Source: Selenomonas sp. AE3005 (GTDB lineage: Bacteria; Bacillota; Negativicutes; Selenomonadales; Selenomonadaceae). From it: DNA of 64,000 nucleotides. The notes under the pieces are model-generated. The model made no database searches, was not told where the DNA came from, and saw only the letters and a program-made list of their open reading frames with translations. Positions 9,739-17,584 of this stretch are shown one piece after another. How positions within the stretch are numbered: the stretch's first letter is position 1; each line of letters begins with the position of its first letter. Where the stretch lies: positions 1 through 64,000 of the forward strand of contig NZ_CAJODG010000036.1 in NCBI RefSeq assembly GCF_905233635.1, read 5' to 3'. The position numbers were made by a program, and so were the translations under genes.

Positions 9739-9906
9739 TTATTTTTCAGTCTTCATATTGCTCAGAGCATATTCACAGCATTGCCGTACAAGATTATTCA
9801 CGGATACCTTTTCTTTTTCTGCCACTTTGTTGAGTTCTTCCAGCAGACTCAGCGGCATTCTGAATGTTTTATTTATCATTTCTTCTGTCTGACGCACTTT
9901 GAACAT
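9739..9906 (-). CDS. Small ribbon-helix-helix-like protein, 55 aa
   Basis: A 55-codon gene from ATG 9906 with AAAGGAG at proper spacing. The protein begins MFKVRQTEEMINKTFRMPLS and continues with LLEELNKVAEKEKVSVNNLV, which fits a beta strand followed by two helices as in Arc/CopG/MetJ-type DNA-binding proteins (strand NKTFRMP, helices ELNKVAEKE and VNNLVRQCCEYAL). It is the first gene of the polysaccharide operon, 20 bases before the dehydratase gene, directly behind the promoter that lies between two GTATAC-centred repeats. It could be an autorepressor binding those repeats, or a recombination accessory factor. The function is inferred from fold pattern and position. Confidence 0.72.
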   Translation of the reverse strand: MFKVRQTEEMINKTFRMPLSLLEELNKVAEKEKVSVNNLVRQCCEYALSNMKTEK

Positions 9907-9941
9907 GCTATTTCTCCTTTATATTGCACTGCAACTTTTGT

Positions 9942-9963
9942 CAAAAAGTATACGTTTTGAAAC
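9942..9963. repeat. Inverted-repeat site L (GTATAC core)
   Basis: This site contains an 18-bp imperfect palindrome centred on GTATAC. Its reverse complement, CAAAACGTATACTTTTTG, occurs exactly at 10099-10116. It sits between the -10 box of the operon promoter and the start of the 55-aa gene. It could be a serine-recombinase crossover site, since half-sites around a central AT are typical of that family, or an operator for the ribbon-helix-helix protein. Confidence 0.75.
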
Positions 9964-9981
9964 AACTAACTAACAAGGAAC

Positions 9982-10010
9982 ATTATAGCAAATGACTTCT
10001 GCAATGTCTA
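9982..10010 (-). promoter_or_regulatory. Sigma-70-type promoter of the polysaccharide operon
   Basis: On the minus strand, TAGACA (10005-10010) is followed by a 17-base spacer and a perfect TATAAT (9982-9987). Transcription would start near 9975 and enter the 55-aa gene and the dehydratase. It lies entirely between the two inverted sites L and R, so inversion of that segment would turn it away from the operon. Confidence 0.8.
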
Positions 10011-10033
10011 TTTTTTTACAAAAAATATATAGG

Positions 10034-10062
10034 AACATAACTTTTTGAGACAAAAATGTCAA
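10034..10062 (-). promoter_or_regulatory. Second possible promoter upstream of the polysaccharide operon
   Basis: On the minus strand, TTGACA (10057-10062) is followed by 17 bases and TATGTT (10034-10039). It has the same direction as the stronger promoter downstream and also lies between sites L and R. A half copy of the repeat (CTTTTTGAGAC, 10041-10051) overlaps its spacer. Confidence 0.55.
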
Positions 10063-10098
10063 TATTTTTAATTGGATAAAATGTAATTTACAGCTTCC

Positions 10099-10120
10099 CA
10101 AAACGTATACTTTTTGAAAC
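10099..10120. repeat. Inverted-repeat site R (GTATAC core)
   Basis: It carries CAAAACGTATACTTTTTG, the exact reverse complement of the core of site L. Because the motif is nearly palindromic, the two 22-bp sites also match in direct orientation at 20 of 22 positions, and both are followed by GAAAC. It lies upstream of both candidate promoters and 14 bases from the recombinase terminator. Confidence 0.75.
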
Positions 10121-10133
10121 CATATAGATAAAA

Positions 10134-10172
10134 CCGAGCGCCCTTGCGAAATACATTAGCAAGGGCGCTCGG
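10134..10172 (-). terminator. Rho-independent terminator of the recombinase gene
   Basis: A 14-bp perfect stem (CCGAGCGCCCTTGC and its complement) encloses an 11-base loop and is followed on the minus strand by TTTTATCT. It starts just after the recombinase stop codon and insulates the recombinase from the polysaccharide promoter region. Confidence 0.9.
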
Positions 10173-10175
10173 TTG

Positions 10176-10769
10176 TTAGATATTCATTTCTCTAAGCCGT
10201 CTGTAAAAAGTTGATTTACTGATTTGACAGGTTTTTAGCAGTTCTTCCAGTGACAGCCGCCGGTTGCGCCAGCGTTTTACCAGGAGCGTGAAGTTATCCG
10301 GGATTTTGGATTCAGGACGGCCAAAGCGGATGCCGTTGGCTTTGGCGGCGCTTATGCCCTGTGCCTGGCGTTTTCTGATGTTATCACGTTCGGATTCGGC
10401 TACGAAGGACAGGATTTGCAGGACGATATCGGCGATGAAGGTTCCCAAGAGGTCTTTGTAACGTCTGGTATCGAGCAGCGGCATATCGATTACACATATA
10501 TCAATCCCGAGGTCGCTGGTCAGGTAGCGCCATTGATTTTGGATTTCCTTGTAGTTGCGTCCGAGGCGGTCAATACTCAGGATATAGAGTAAATCCCCTT
10601 TACGCAGGACACGCAACAGACGCTTGTAGTTTTCCCGTTTGAAGTCTTTCCCGGATTGCTTATCCAAATAAATATGGGCCTTGGGAATATGCAGCTCCTG
10701 AATTGCCTGCAGCTGGCGTGATTCGTTTTGGTCCAAGGACGATACTCGGATATAGGCATAAGTTTTCAT
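10176..10769 (-). CDS. Serine site-specific recombinase (resolvase/invertase family)
   Basis: A 197-residue small serine recombinase. It opens with YAYIRVSSLDQNESRQ, where Ser10 is the expected nucleophile. The catalytic-domain block YILSIDRLGRNYKEI and the long E-helix (TFIADIVLQILSFVAESERD) follow, and a C-terminal Hin-type helix-turn-helix ends with CQISKSTFYRRLREM. Proteins of this length are DNA invertases or resolvases, not large transposon integrases. ATG 10769 follows AGGGAGG. The neighbours are a terminator and then two inverted GTATAC sites flanking the polysaccharide operon promoter, so promoter inversion is an attractive role. Resolution of a lost element is the alternative. Confidence 0.92.
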   Translation of the reverse strand: MKTYAYIRVSSLDQNESRQLQAIQELHIPKAHIYLDKQSGKDFKRENYKRLLRVLRKGDLLYILSIDRLGRNYKEIQNQWRYLTSDLGIDICVIDMPLLDTRRYKDLLGTFIADIVLQILSFVAESERDNIRKRQAQGISAAKANGIRFGRPESKIPDNFTLLVKRWRNRRLSLEELLKTCQISKSTFYRRLREMNI

Positions 10770-10862
10770 AAATTATCCTCCCTATGAATATTTATATTTT
10801 CATCCCTATTTATATACATAAGTCATAAGGCGGAAAATCAACCATATTTTTTGCAAAAAAAA

Positions 10863-10887
10863 GAACGCCATCACATAGATGACGTCT
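10863..10887 (-). terminator. Terminator after the aminotransferase gene
   Basis: On the minus strand GACGTCATC pairs (with two G-T pairs) with GATGGCGTT around a short loop, followed by a run of eight T. It lies about 20 bases after the aminotransferase stop codon. Confidence 0.8.
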
Positions 10888-10909
10888 TTTGTCGTGCATA
10901 TTATACAGA

Positions 10910-12094
10910 TTATTTGTATTCTGCTGCCAGTTTTTTGAACAGGGGCAGGGATTTTTCGATGGTTTCGGTTTTTATGCAGTACGCAGCGCGGAAGTAGCCG
11001 GGGCAGCCGAAGTCGGCACCAGGAACGAGCAGCAGGTCGTATTTCTTGGCGCGTTCGCAGAAAGCGTAGTCGTCTTCTTCCAGGCACTTGGGGAAGAGAT
11101 AGAATGCCCCCTGCGGCTTGACGCATTCAAAACCGGCATCGATAAGGCCCTGGTACAGGAGCTGGCCGTTTTTGACGTAGGTGCTGATATCTGATGGCTT
11201 GTCGGCACAGCGGCCGATAACCAACTGCCAGAGGGAGGGCGCGTTGACATGCGTCAGCACGCGGGCGGCACCGGCAATAGCGCCATATACCTTGCCGAAA
11301 TCAGCCACTTTATTCGGCACTACGATATAGCCAATACGCTCGCCGGGCAGGGAGAAGGATTTACTGTAGGAATAGCAGACCAGTGTATTGTCGTAGTAAT
11401 TCGGGATGTACGGCACCGTGTAGCCTTTAAAAGCGATTTCGCGGTATGGTTCATCGGCGATGATAAAGATGGGATGGTTGTATTCCTTTTCCTTAGCCTG
11501 CAGAATTTCTGCCAGCTTTTTAATCGTGGCCTCCGAGTAAACGGCGCCGCTCGGATTGTTGGGCGAATTGACGATTACGGCTTTGGTATGCGGCGTAACC
11601 AGCTGTTCAAAGGCGGCAAAGTCAATCTGCCAGTCCTGTGGCTGGGCAGGGACTACGACCAGCTTGCCCCCCACTGATTCGACAAAAGCCCGGTATTCCG
11701 GGAAGAAAGGTGCAAAGGTGATGTATTCATCTTCCGGCTGGAACAAGGCTTTAAAACAAATGGTGATAGAGGCCGCAGCGCCGGCCGTCAGGAAAAAGTT
11801 TTGCGCGGTGTAATCAGTGCCGAAACGTTTGTTGACACTTGCGGCCAGGGCTGCGCGCGTCTGGGGGTTGCCCGGGGCGACGGTATAGCCATGTACAGCG
11901 CTGGGCTCCATGTTGGTCAGGATATCAATGGCGGTTTCCTTGATAAATTCCGGCGTGGGCACGTTGGGATTGCCCAGGCTGAAATCGTATATATTTTCCT
12001 CGCCCACCTCGGCTGCACGTTTGCGGCCAAATTCAAAGATGGTGCGGATAGTTGATTTCTTGGTACCGAGTTCATACATTTTGTCATTTACCAT
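10910..12094 (-). CDS. Pyridoxal-phosphate aminotransferase, class I/II (AspC-like)
   Basis: A 394-residue fold-type-I aminotransferase. It has the NSPNNPSG block at 176-183, the cofactor-binding ADEPYRE at 213-219, the PLP lysine Lys245 in YSYSKSFSLPGERIGY, and the substrate-carboxylate arginine in YFRAAYC near the end. Such enzymes move amino groups between aspartate, alanine or aromatic amino acids and 2-oxoglutarate in the cytoplasm; the exact substrate cannot be read. ATG 12094 has GAGGGA upstream. It is bounded on both sides by terminators and appears to be a single-gene unit. Confidence 0.9.
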   Translation of the reverse strand: MVNDKMYELGTKKSTIRTIFEFGRKRAAEVGEENIYDFSLGNPNVPTPEFIKETAIDILTNMEPSAVHGYTVAPGNPQTRAALAASVNKRFGTDYTAQNFFLTAGAAASITICFKALFQPEDEYITFAPFFPEYRAFVESVGGKLVVVPAQPQDWQIDFAAFEQLVTPHTKAVIVNSPNNPSGAVYSEATIKKLAEILQAKEKEYNHPIFIIADEPYREIAFKGYTVPYIPNYYDNTLVCYSYSKSFSLPGERIGYIVVPNKVADFGKVYGAIAGAARVLTHVNAPSLWQLVIGRCADKPSDISTYVKNGQLLYQGLIDAGFECVKPQGAFYLFPKCLEEDDYAFCERAKKYDLLLVPGADFGCPGYFRAAYCIKTETIEKSLPLFKKLAAEYK

Positions 12095-12179
12095 AAATAT
12101 CCCTCACTAACAAACAGATTTCATTTTTAATAAAACACTGTTTACATATTAACACATTTTTATAGTAAAATAAAGCAAA

Positions 12180-12209
12180 ATGACCAAAGGCTCGCGGGCC
12201 TTTGGTCAT
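12180..12209 (-). terminator. Terminator after the siroheme-decarboxylase-like pair
   Basis: A 12-bp stem (ATGACCAAAGGC with its complement) and a 5-base loop lie 10 bases after the stop codon of the second subunit gene. It could act in both directions. Confidence 0.85.
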
Positions 12210-12219
12210 TATATATCAT

Positions 12220-12702
12220 TTATTCACAAAAATATTTCATGGCGGTCTTTTTCCACTCGTGTTTGGAGTAGAGCATAACATGTTTGCTGACGCCGTTGGC
12301 CTCCCCCAGCTGTTTTACCACCTGCTCGCATTCTTCCCGGCTGTGGCCATGAACCATGGTATAAAGGTTATAGGGCCAGTCAGGCGCGGTATTGCGGTCG
12401 TAGCAATGTGTTACGGAGGGGCTTTTCGCCATGTTTTGGGCGATTTCATCGAGCCGCGCGGCCGGAACTTCCCAGGCTACCAGTACGTTGGCACTGAAAC
12501 CAACTTCACGATGGCGCAGGACAGCGCCCATCTTGCGGATTTTTTTCGTCGCCTGCATATCCCGAATGCGTTCGAGAAAAACTTCTTCACTGACACCGGC
12601 CTGCTCCGCCAGTGTCTTATATGGTTCAGCCACCAGAGGGAAGTCGCCCTGCAGGACGCGAATGATATTTTTATCAAGCTCTGTAATATCTTCTGCGGTC
12701 AT
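12220..12702 (-). CDS. ahbB: Siroheme decarboxylase subunit-like (AhbB/NirD family, Lrp/AsnC fold)
   Basis: A 160-residue protein with an AsnC-type helix-turn-helix followed by the AsnC-like ligand domain. The diagnostic blocks of the siroheme decarboxylase family are present: LRHREVGFSANVLVAWEVP, VTHCYDRN, WPYNLYTMVHGHSREEC and a C-terminal SKHEWKKTAMKYF. The family decarboxylates siroheme to didecarboxysiroheme in the alternative heme or heme d1 pathways. ATG 12702 is favoured over GTG 12711 because AAGGG sits at normal distance from it. It forms a pair with the upstream gene, 11 bases away. The A/B labels are provisional, and a purely regulatory Lrp role is less likely. Confidence 0.82.
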   Translation of the reverse strand: MTAEDITELDKNIIRVLQGDFPLVAEPYKTLAEQAGVSEEVFLERIRDMQATKKIRKMGAVLRHREVGFSANVLVAWEVPAARLDEIAQNMAKSPSVTHCYDRNTAPDWPYNLYTMVHGHSREECEQVVKQLGEANGVSKHVMLYSKHEWKKTAMKYFCE

Positions 12703-12713
12703 ACTGCTCACCC

Positions 12714-13172
12714 TTAATGTAATTTAAACTGCACATTGATTTTGTATTTCTTGTTGGCTTTGAGATTAAGCATATCCTCTACACCATTTAAGGACCGCAC
12801 CTCAGACAGGATTTGCTGCTCTGTTTCCAAATTAGGTGTCAAAAGCGTAAACCACAGGTTATAACGGCCTTCGCGTTCATAATTGTGCGTTGCGCCAGGG
12901 TACGAGTTGATGGACTCGGCTACGGTCTGCATTTTTGACGGGTCAACTTTTAAAGCCACCAATGTCCCCTTGTATCCCAGATTATTGGAATCAAAGAACG
13001 TGCCAATCCGCCGCAAATAGCCTTCCTGCTTTAGTTCCTGCAGGCGGTTTAAGACTGTTTCCTCGTCTGTGTCGAGTTCCTCGGCCAGCTTGGCAAAGGG
13101 GTGGCTGCATACAGGCAGATTTCCCTGCAGCAAGTTTAATAATGACTTGTCAAAAGCCGTAAGTTCCATCAT
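12714..13172 (-). CDS. ahbA: Siroheme decarboxylase subunit-like (AhbA/NirL family, Lrp/AsnC fold)
   Basis: A 152-residue partner of the downstream gene with the same two-domain Lrp/AsnC layout. It shows GYLRRIGTFFDSNNLGYKGT, the PGATHNYEREGRYNLWFTLL block and a basic C-terminal tail (ANKKYKINVQFKLH), all usual in AhbA/AhbB-type siroheme decarboxylases. The two subunits are expected to form one heterodimeric enzyme in the cytoplasm. ATG 13172 follows GAGGGA. No ahbC or ahbD (the radical SAM steps) is present in this window. Which of the two is A or B was not certain. Confidence 0.82.
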   Translation of the reverse strand: MMELTAFDKSLLNLLQGNLPVCSHPFAKLAEELDTDEETVLNRLQELKQEGYLRRIGTFFDSNNLGYKGTLVALKVDPSKMQTVAESINSYPGATHNYEREGRYNLWFTLLTPNLETEQQILSEVRSLNGVEDMLNLKANKKYKINVQFKLH

Positions 13173-13214
13173 GATAATCCCTCTTCCCGATGGTGTTCCG
13201 TATAATATAATAAA

Positions 13215-13227
13215 TGAATCAGATTCA
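13215..13227. promoter_or_regulatory. Palindrome upstream of the siroheme-decarboxylase-like genes
   Basis: TGAATCAGATTCA is a perfect 6+1+6 palindrome about 45 bases upstream of the first start codon, beside an AT-rich stretch that could supply a -10 box. It may be an operator for the pair. The binding protein is unknown. Confidence 0.35.
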
Positions 13228-13240
13228 CATTTCTCTGATA

Positions 13241-13873
13241 TTATTCTAACAAAGAATCACCGATAACGTCAAGTAAATCTGAACGCCCTTCATTTTTTAG
13301 GGAAGAATACGGCAAAACCGAGATTTCCTTAATGCCTAGCTTGCGTTTGATGGCCGCAATGTTCTTGGCCCGGGCGTTTTTGCCGATTTTGTCTGCCTTG
13401 GTGGCGATAATCAGCACGGGAATGTCATTGTCCACCAGCCAGTTGAACATGTCCACATCAGAGGCCATGGGCTCATGACGAATATCAATCAGCTGACAGA
13501 CAAAACGCAGGCGCGGTGAGGTCAAGAAGTATTCTTCAATAAATTTTGACCAGATTTTGCGGTTTTCCTTGCCGGTTTTGGCATAGCCGTAGCCGGGCAG
13601 GTCCACGAGATAAAAGGCTTTGCGCTCCTCTACCTCAGCGATTTTAATGCCGACTTCAAAGAAGTTAATCGTCTGCGTCTTGCCGGGCTGGGAGGAAACC
13701 CTGGCCAGATTATTGACACGTGTCAAAGAGTTTATCAAGGAGGACTTGCCTACGTTGGAACGGCCGATAAAAACGATTTCCGGCAGGTCTTCTTCGGGAT
13801 ACTGGTCCTTTCTGACAGCTGAGGCGATGTATTTGCCCTGGGTGATAATAACCCGTTCTTTGTCATTGCTCAT
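13241..13873 (-). CDS. engB: Ribosome biogenesis GTP-binding protein YsxC/EngB
   Basis: A 210-residue GTPase with G1 GRSNVGKSS, a GKTQTINFF switch, G3 DLPGYGYAK and G4 ATKADK in the usual order and spacing for YihA/YsxC. The protein helps assemble the 50S ribosomal subunit and is essential in many bacteria. The frame is open ten codons further, but ATG 13873 follows AAGGAG and gives the normal N-terminus. It is next to lon, a common Firmicute arrangement, but a terminator hairpin lies between them, so its expression may depend on readthrough. Confidence 0.95.
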   Translation of the reverse strand: MSNDKERVIITQGKYIASAVRKDQYPEEDLPEIVFIGRSNVGKSSLINSLTRVNNLARVSSQPGKTQTINFFEVGIKIAEVEERKAFYLVDLPGYGYAKTGKENRKIWSKFIEEYFLTSPRLRFVCQLIDIRHEPMASDVDMFNWLVDNDIPVLIIATKADKIGKNARAKNIAAIKRKLGIKEISVLPYSSLKNEGRSDLLDVIGDSLLE

Positions 13874-13890
13874 TTTCTCATCTCCTTGTA

Positions 13891-13916
13891 AAAGCCTTCC
13901 CAAACGGGAAGGCTTT
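13891..13916 (-). terminator. Terminator between lon and engB
   Basis: An 11-bp stem (AAAGCCTTCCC and its complement) with a 4-base loop lies directly after the lon stop codon. The engB ribosome site follows only a few bases later, so the hairpin may act as an attenuator. Confidence 0.75.
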
Positions 13917-13922
13917 TTATCA

Positions 13923-16226
13923 TCATAATAAAGCTGTCTTTAAAACTTCGTCCATCGATTCTACAGGCACAAATTCGAGTTTTTCCCGGACAACTTCGGG
14001 AATATCTTCAATATCCTTCTCGTTGTCCTTGGGCAGAATGATGGTTTTCATGCCTTCGCGGTAAGCTGCGAGGACCTTTTCTTTCAGGCCGCCGATAGCC
14101 AGCACGTGGCCGCGCAGGGTGATTTCCCCGGTCATGGCTACATCGTTTCTGACCTTGCGCCCGGTCAAGGCGGAAATCATAGCCGTGGCCATGGTAATGC
14201 CGGCTGACGGGCCGTCCTTGGGAATAGCCCCTTCCGGCAGGTGAATATGAATATCATCATTTTCGTAGAAATCTGCAGCCAGTTTCAGCTTATCAGAACG
14301 GCTGCGAATATAGGTAAGTCCGGCCTTGGCCGATTCCTGCATAACATCGCCCACCTGTCCGGTGAGGATTAGTTTGCCCTTGCCTTTCAGCACCGTGACT
14401 TCTGTCGGCAGAATTGTGCCGCCAACTTCCGTCCAGGCCATGCCCGTGACTACACCAACCTGCGGCTTTTTTGCAGCCTTGGTGTCATGGTATTTGGTCT
14501 TACCGAGAAAATCGATAAGATTTTTCCTGGTGACCTTTATGGGAGTTTCCTCCCCTTCTACAATTTTACGCGCAGCCTTGCGGCAGACCTTGCCGATAAC
14601 GCGTTCCAATTCACGGACACCGGACTCTCTGGTGTAATCAGCGATGATTTTATTAAATACACCGGCACCAATCGTTATATCCTTGGCTTTTAAGCCGTTC
14701 TGTGTCCGCTGGCGGGCCAGCAGATAACGCTTGGCGATTTCCAGTTTTTCCACTTCGGTATAACTGGAAAGCTGGATTATCTCCATGCGGTCACGCAGGG
14801 GGCGCGGAATATTGCCTAAATTATTGGCCGTGACAATCCAAAAGACTTTTGACAAGTCAAATGGTATGTCAACAAAATGGTCGCTGAAGGTGGAGTTTTG
14901 CGCCGGGTCCAAGACTTCCAGCAGAGCTGCTGCCGGGTCGCCGCGATAGTCGCCAGCCAGTTTATCCACTTCGTCGAGCAGGAACACAGGATTTTTCTTA
15001 CCCACCTTGCGAATACCATCGATAATGCGGCCGGGCATAGCGCCGACGTAAGTACGGCGATGGCCGCGGATTTCCGCCTCATCACGAATACCGCCTAAGG
15101 AGGCCCGGACAAATTCCCGTCCCGTAGCTCTGGCTACAGACGCCGCCAGCGAGGTCTTGCCCACGCCGGGAGGACCGACAAGGCACAGAATCGGCGCACT
15201 GCGGTCTTTGGCGAGTTTATGGACAGCCAGATAGTCAAGAATTCTGTCTTTGACTTTCACGAGTCCATAGTGGTCATCGTCCAGAATCTTTTTGGCAGCG
15301 GCAATATCAACATTGTCCACGGATTCATCATTCCAGGGAAGTTCGAGCAGGCAGTCCACATAGTTGCGGATAACACCGGTTTCCGCATGCATATTGTTCA
15401 TGGTTTCCAAGCGGCTGAGCTCTTTTTCCACGGTCTTGCGGACTTCTTCAGGGTAGTTGCCCTCATGCAGTTTCTGCAGCAGTTCTTCGACTTCACCTTT
15501 GCCGTCTTTATAGCCGAGTTCCTGACGAATGGCCTTTATCTGCTCACGCAGGTAGTAATCCTTTTGGATTTTGTCCATCTGCTTGCGCACCTGCTTGCCG
15601 ATTTTTGTTTCCATCTGCAGGATTTCCATTTCCCGGGAAAGTACGGCATAAAGTTTTTCGAGCCGCTCCTTCACGTCAATGGCGGCCAGTAGTTCCTGGC
15701 GTGTTTCCACCTTAAGATTCAAATGGCTGGCAATAAGGTCAGCCAGCCGGCCGGCATCATCGATAATAGCTACCGATACTAAAGTCTCCGGCGGAATCTT
15801 CTTGGACATGCGCACCCATTCTTCGAACTGATGTACGACAGCACGGTTCAGGGCCTCCATGTTCAGGGAGGTATCGATGTGGTCATGAAATTCTTCCACA
15901 TCTACCGTATCAAAATTTTCCTGTTCATGATACTCGTGGATAAAGGCACGGTGTTTGCCTTCCACCAAAACTCTGACCAGGTCGCCGGGCAGCTTTATCA
16001 CCTGCCGTACTTCGGCCACCGTGCCGACTTTATACAGGTCCTGCGGGGTAAACTCTTCCTTTTCCGCATCCATCTGCGTGGTAAGCATCACCTCGCGGTT
16101 TTCCACCATAGCCTCTTCAATAGCAGCCATGGAGCGGTCACGGGCGACGTCTAAATGTATCATCATATAAGGGAATACTACCATGCCGCGCAGCGGCAAT
16201 AATGGCAATGTTCGTGTTTCCGCCAT
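13923..16226 (-). CDS. lon: ATP-dependent protease Lon
   Basis: A full-length 767-residue LonA. The N-terminal substrate-binding domain (residues 1-200) begins RTLPLLPLRGMVVFPYM. The AAA+ module has Walker A GPPGVGKTS and Walker B FLLDEVDKL. The C-terminal serine-lysine protease domain has PKDGPSAGIT with the catalytic Ser near residue 670 and a downstream Lys in GGLKEKVLAA. It degrades misfolded and regulatory proteins in the cytoplasm as a hexamer. ATG 16226 follows GAGGAGGGA. It is separated from clpX by a terminator, so it probably has its own promoter in the 75-base gap. Confidence 0.98.
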   Translation of the reverse strand: MAETRTLPLLPLRGMVVFPYMMIHLDVARDRSMAAIEEAMVENREVMLTTQMDAEKEEFTPQDLYKVGTVAEVRQVIKLPGDLVRVLVEGKHRAFIHEYHEQENFDTVDVEEFHDHIDTSLNMEALNRAVVHQFEEWVRMSKKIPPETLVSVAIIDDAGRLADLIASHLNLKVETRQELLAAIDVKERLEKLYAVLSREMEILQMETKIGKQVRKQMDKIQKDYYLREQIKAIRQELGYKDGKGEVEELLQKLHEGNYPEEVRKTVEKELSRLETMNNMHAETGVIRNYVDCLLELPWNDESVDNVDIAAAKKILDDDHYGLVKVKDRILDYLAVHKLAKDRSAPILCLVGPPGVGKTSLAASVARATGREFVRASLGGIRDEAEIRGHRRTYVGAMPGRIIDGIRKVGKKNPVFLLDEVDKLAGDYRGDPAAALLEVLDPAQNSTFSDHFVDIPFDLSKVFWIVTANNLGNIPRPLRDRMEIIQLSSYTEVEKLEIAKRYLLARQRTQNGLKAKDITIGAGVFNKIIADYTRESGVRELERVIGKVCRKAARKIVEGEETPIKVTRKNLIDFLGKTKYHDTKAAKKPQVGVVTGMAWTEVGGTILPTEVTVLKGKGKLILTGQVGDVMQESAKAGLTYIRSRSDKLKLAADFYENDDIHIHLPEGAIPKDGPSAGITMATAMISALTGRKVRNDVAMTGEITLRGHVLAIGGLKEKVLAAYREGMKTIILPKDNEKDIEDIPEVVREKLEFVPVESMDEVLKTALL

Positions 16227-16260
16227 TTGGTTCCCTCCTCTTCTATCCTAAAATATTAAA

Positions 16261-16287
16261 CAAGGCGCTGCCCTCTGCAACGCCTTG
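16261..16287 (-). terminator. Terminator after clpX
   Basis: The stem CAAGGCG/CGCCTTG, extended by three more pairs, is followed on the minus strand by TTTAATATTTT. It lies 15 bases after the clpX stop codon. Confidence 0.75.
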
Positions 16288-16301
16288 CTTTGCGTCTACC
16301 C

Positions 16302-17573
16302 TCAGGCAGATGCCTCCCCACTGTCAGCCCTCTTTTTCTTTTCGATGGTGAGCACAGGGTCTTTTTTATTATTTATCGTTTCTTTGGTTACATGACAAGC
16401 TGTAACACCTTCAATCGAGGGAATATCATACATAACATTACGCATGATACCTTCGATAATGGAACGCAGGCCGCGTGCACCGGTCTTGCGTTTCAGCGCC
16501 TCCCGGGCGATGAGTTTTAAGGCCTCATCTTCAAAGGAGAGCTTAACGCCATCAATCTCGAGCAGTTTGGCATACTGTTTTACCAGTGCGTTCTTCGGCT
16601 TGGTGAGAATGCTGATAAGAGCATCTTCGTCCAAGGATTCCAAGGTTACAACTACAGGCACACGGCCGATAAACTCGGGGATAAGCCCGTGTTTGAGCAA
16701 ATCCTCCGGCAGAATCTTTTTCAGGGACTCGCCCACATTGCGTTTCTGCCGCTTGGACTTGATATCGGCACCAAAGCCCATCTGTTTTTTACCTAAACGG
16801 GCCTCAATGACCTTTTCGATACCGTCAAAGGCACCACCACAAATGAAGAGAATATTGGTGGTATCAATCTGGATAAGCTCCTGATGCGGGTGCTTGCGTC
16901 CGCCCTGCGGCGGTACGGAGGCCACCGTGCCTTCGAGTATCTTCAGGAGTGCCTGCTGCACGCCTTCGCCGGAAACATCACGGGTAATCGACGGATTTTC
17001 CGATTTGCGGGCAATCTTATCGATTTCGTCGATGTAGACGATACCGCGTTCCGCCTTTTCCACGTCATAATCAGCAGCCTGAATGAGTTTTAAGAGGATA
17101 TTTTCTACGTCCTCACCCACATAGCCGGCCTCTGTAAGTGCCGTGGCGTCGGCAATGGCAAAGGGCACATTGAGAATTCTGGCCAAAGTCTGAGCCAGCA
17201 GGGTTTTACCACTGCCGGTTGGTCCCAGCATGAGGATATTTGACTTTTGCAGTTCCACATCTTCATTCTTGGCCAGTCCCATATTTATGCGCTTGTAATG
17301 ATTGTAGACGGCAACGGAGAGGCTTTTTTTCGCGTCATCCTGACCGATAACATACTGGTCAAGTATAGCCCGGATGTCCTTCGGTTTCGGGACGTCCTTC
17401 AGCTCTACCTCTGCTTCGTCACTGAACTCTTCTTCAATGATTTCATTGCACAGTTCAATACATTCATCACAGATATAGACGCCAGGGCCTGCTACCAGCT
17501 TGCGTACCTGTTCCTGGGTTTTACCACAGAAGGAGCATTTGAGCTGGCCTTTCTCATCCCCAAACTTCAACAT
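16302..17573 (-). CDS. clpX: ClpX, ATPase subunit of the ClpXP protease
   Basis: A 423-residue ClpX. It starts MLKFGDEKGQLKCSFCGK with the C4 zinc-binding domain (CSFCGK and CDECIELC), then an AAA+ module with Walker A GPTGSGKTLL and Walker B VYIDEIDKIA, and the sensor-2 helix with GARGLRSIIE. It unfolds tagged substrates and feeds them into ClpP. The frame can be extended to a TTG at 17588, but ATG 17573 with AGGGGTG upstream gives the standard N-terminus. It lies 11 bases after clpP. Confidence 0.98.
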   Translation of the reverse strand: MLKFGDEKGQLKCSFCGKTQEQVRKLVAGPGVYICDECIELCNEIIEEEFSDEAEVELKDVPKPKDIRAILDQYVIGQDDAKKSLSVAVYNHYKRINMGLAKNEDVELQKSNILMLGPTGSGKTLLAQTLARILNVPFAIADATALTEAGYVGEDVENILLKLIQAADYDVEKAERGIVYIDEIDKIARKSENPSITRDVSGEGVQQALLKILEGTVASVPPQGGRKHPHQELIQIDTTNILFICGGAFDGIEKVIEARLGKKQMGFGADIKSKRQKRNVGESLKKILPEDLLKHGLIPEFIGRVPVVVTLESLDEDALISILTKPKNALVKQYAKLLEIDGVKLSFEDEALKLIAREALKRKTGARGLRSIIEGIMRNVMYDIPSIEGVTACHVTKETINNKKDPVLTIEKKKRADSGEASA

Positions 17574-17584
17574 GACATCACCCC

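Noticed and set aside
12220..13172. Reading the Lrp/AsnC-like pair as ordinary transcription factors
   Set aside because: Both carry the specific blocks of siroheme decarboxylase subunits (WPYNLYTMVHG, THNYEREGRYNLWFTL), which normal Lrp regulators lack.
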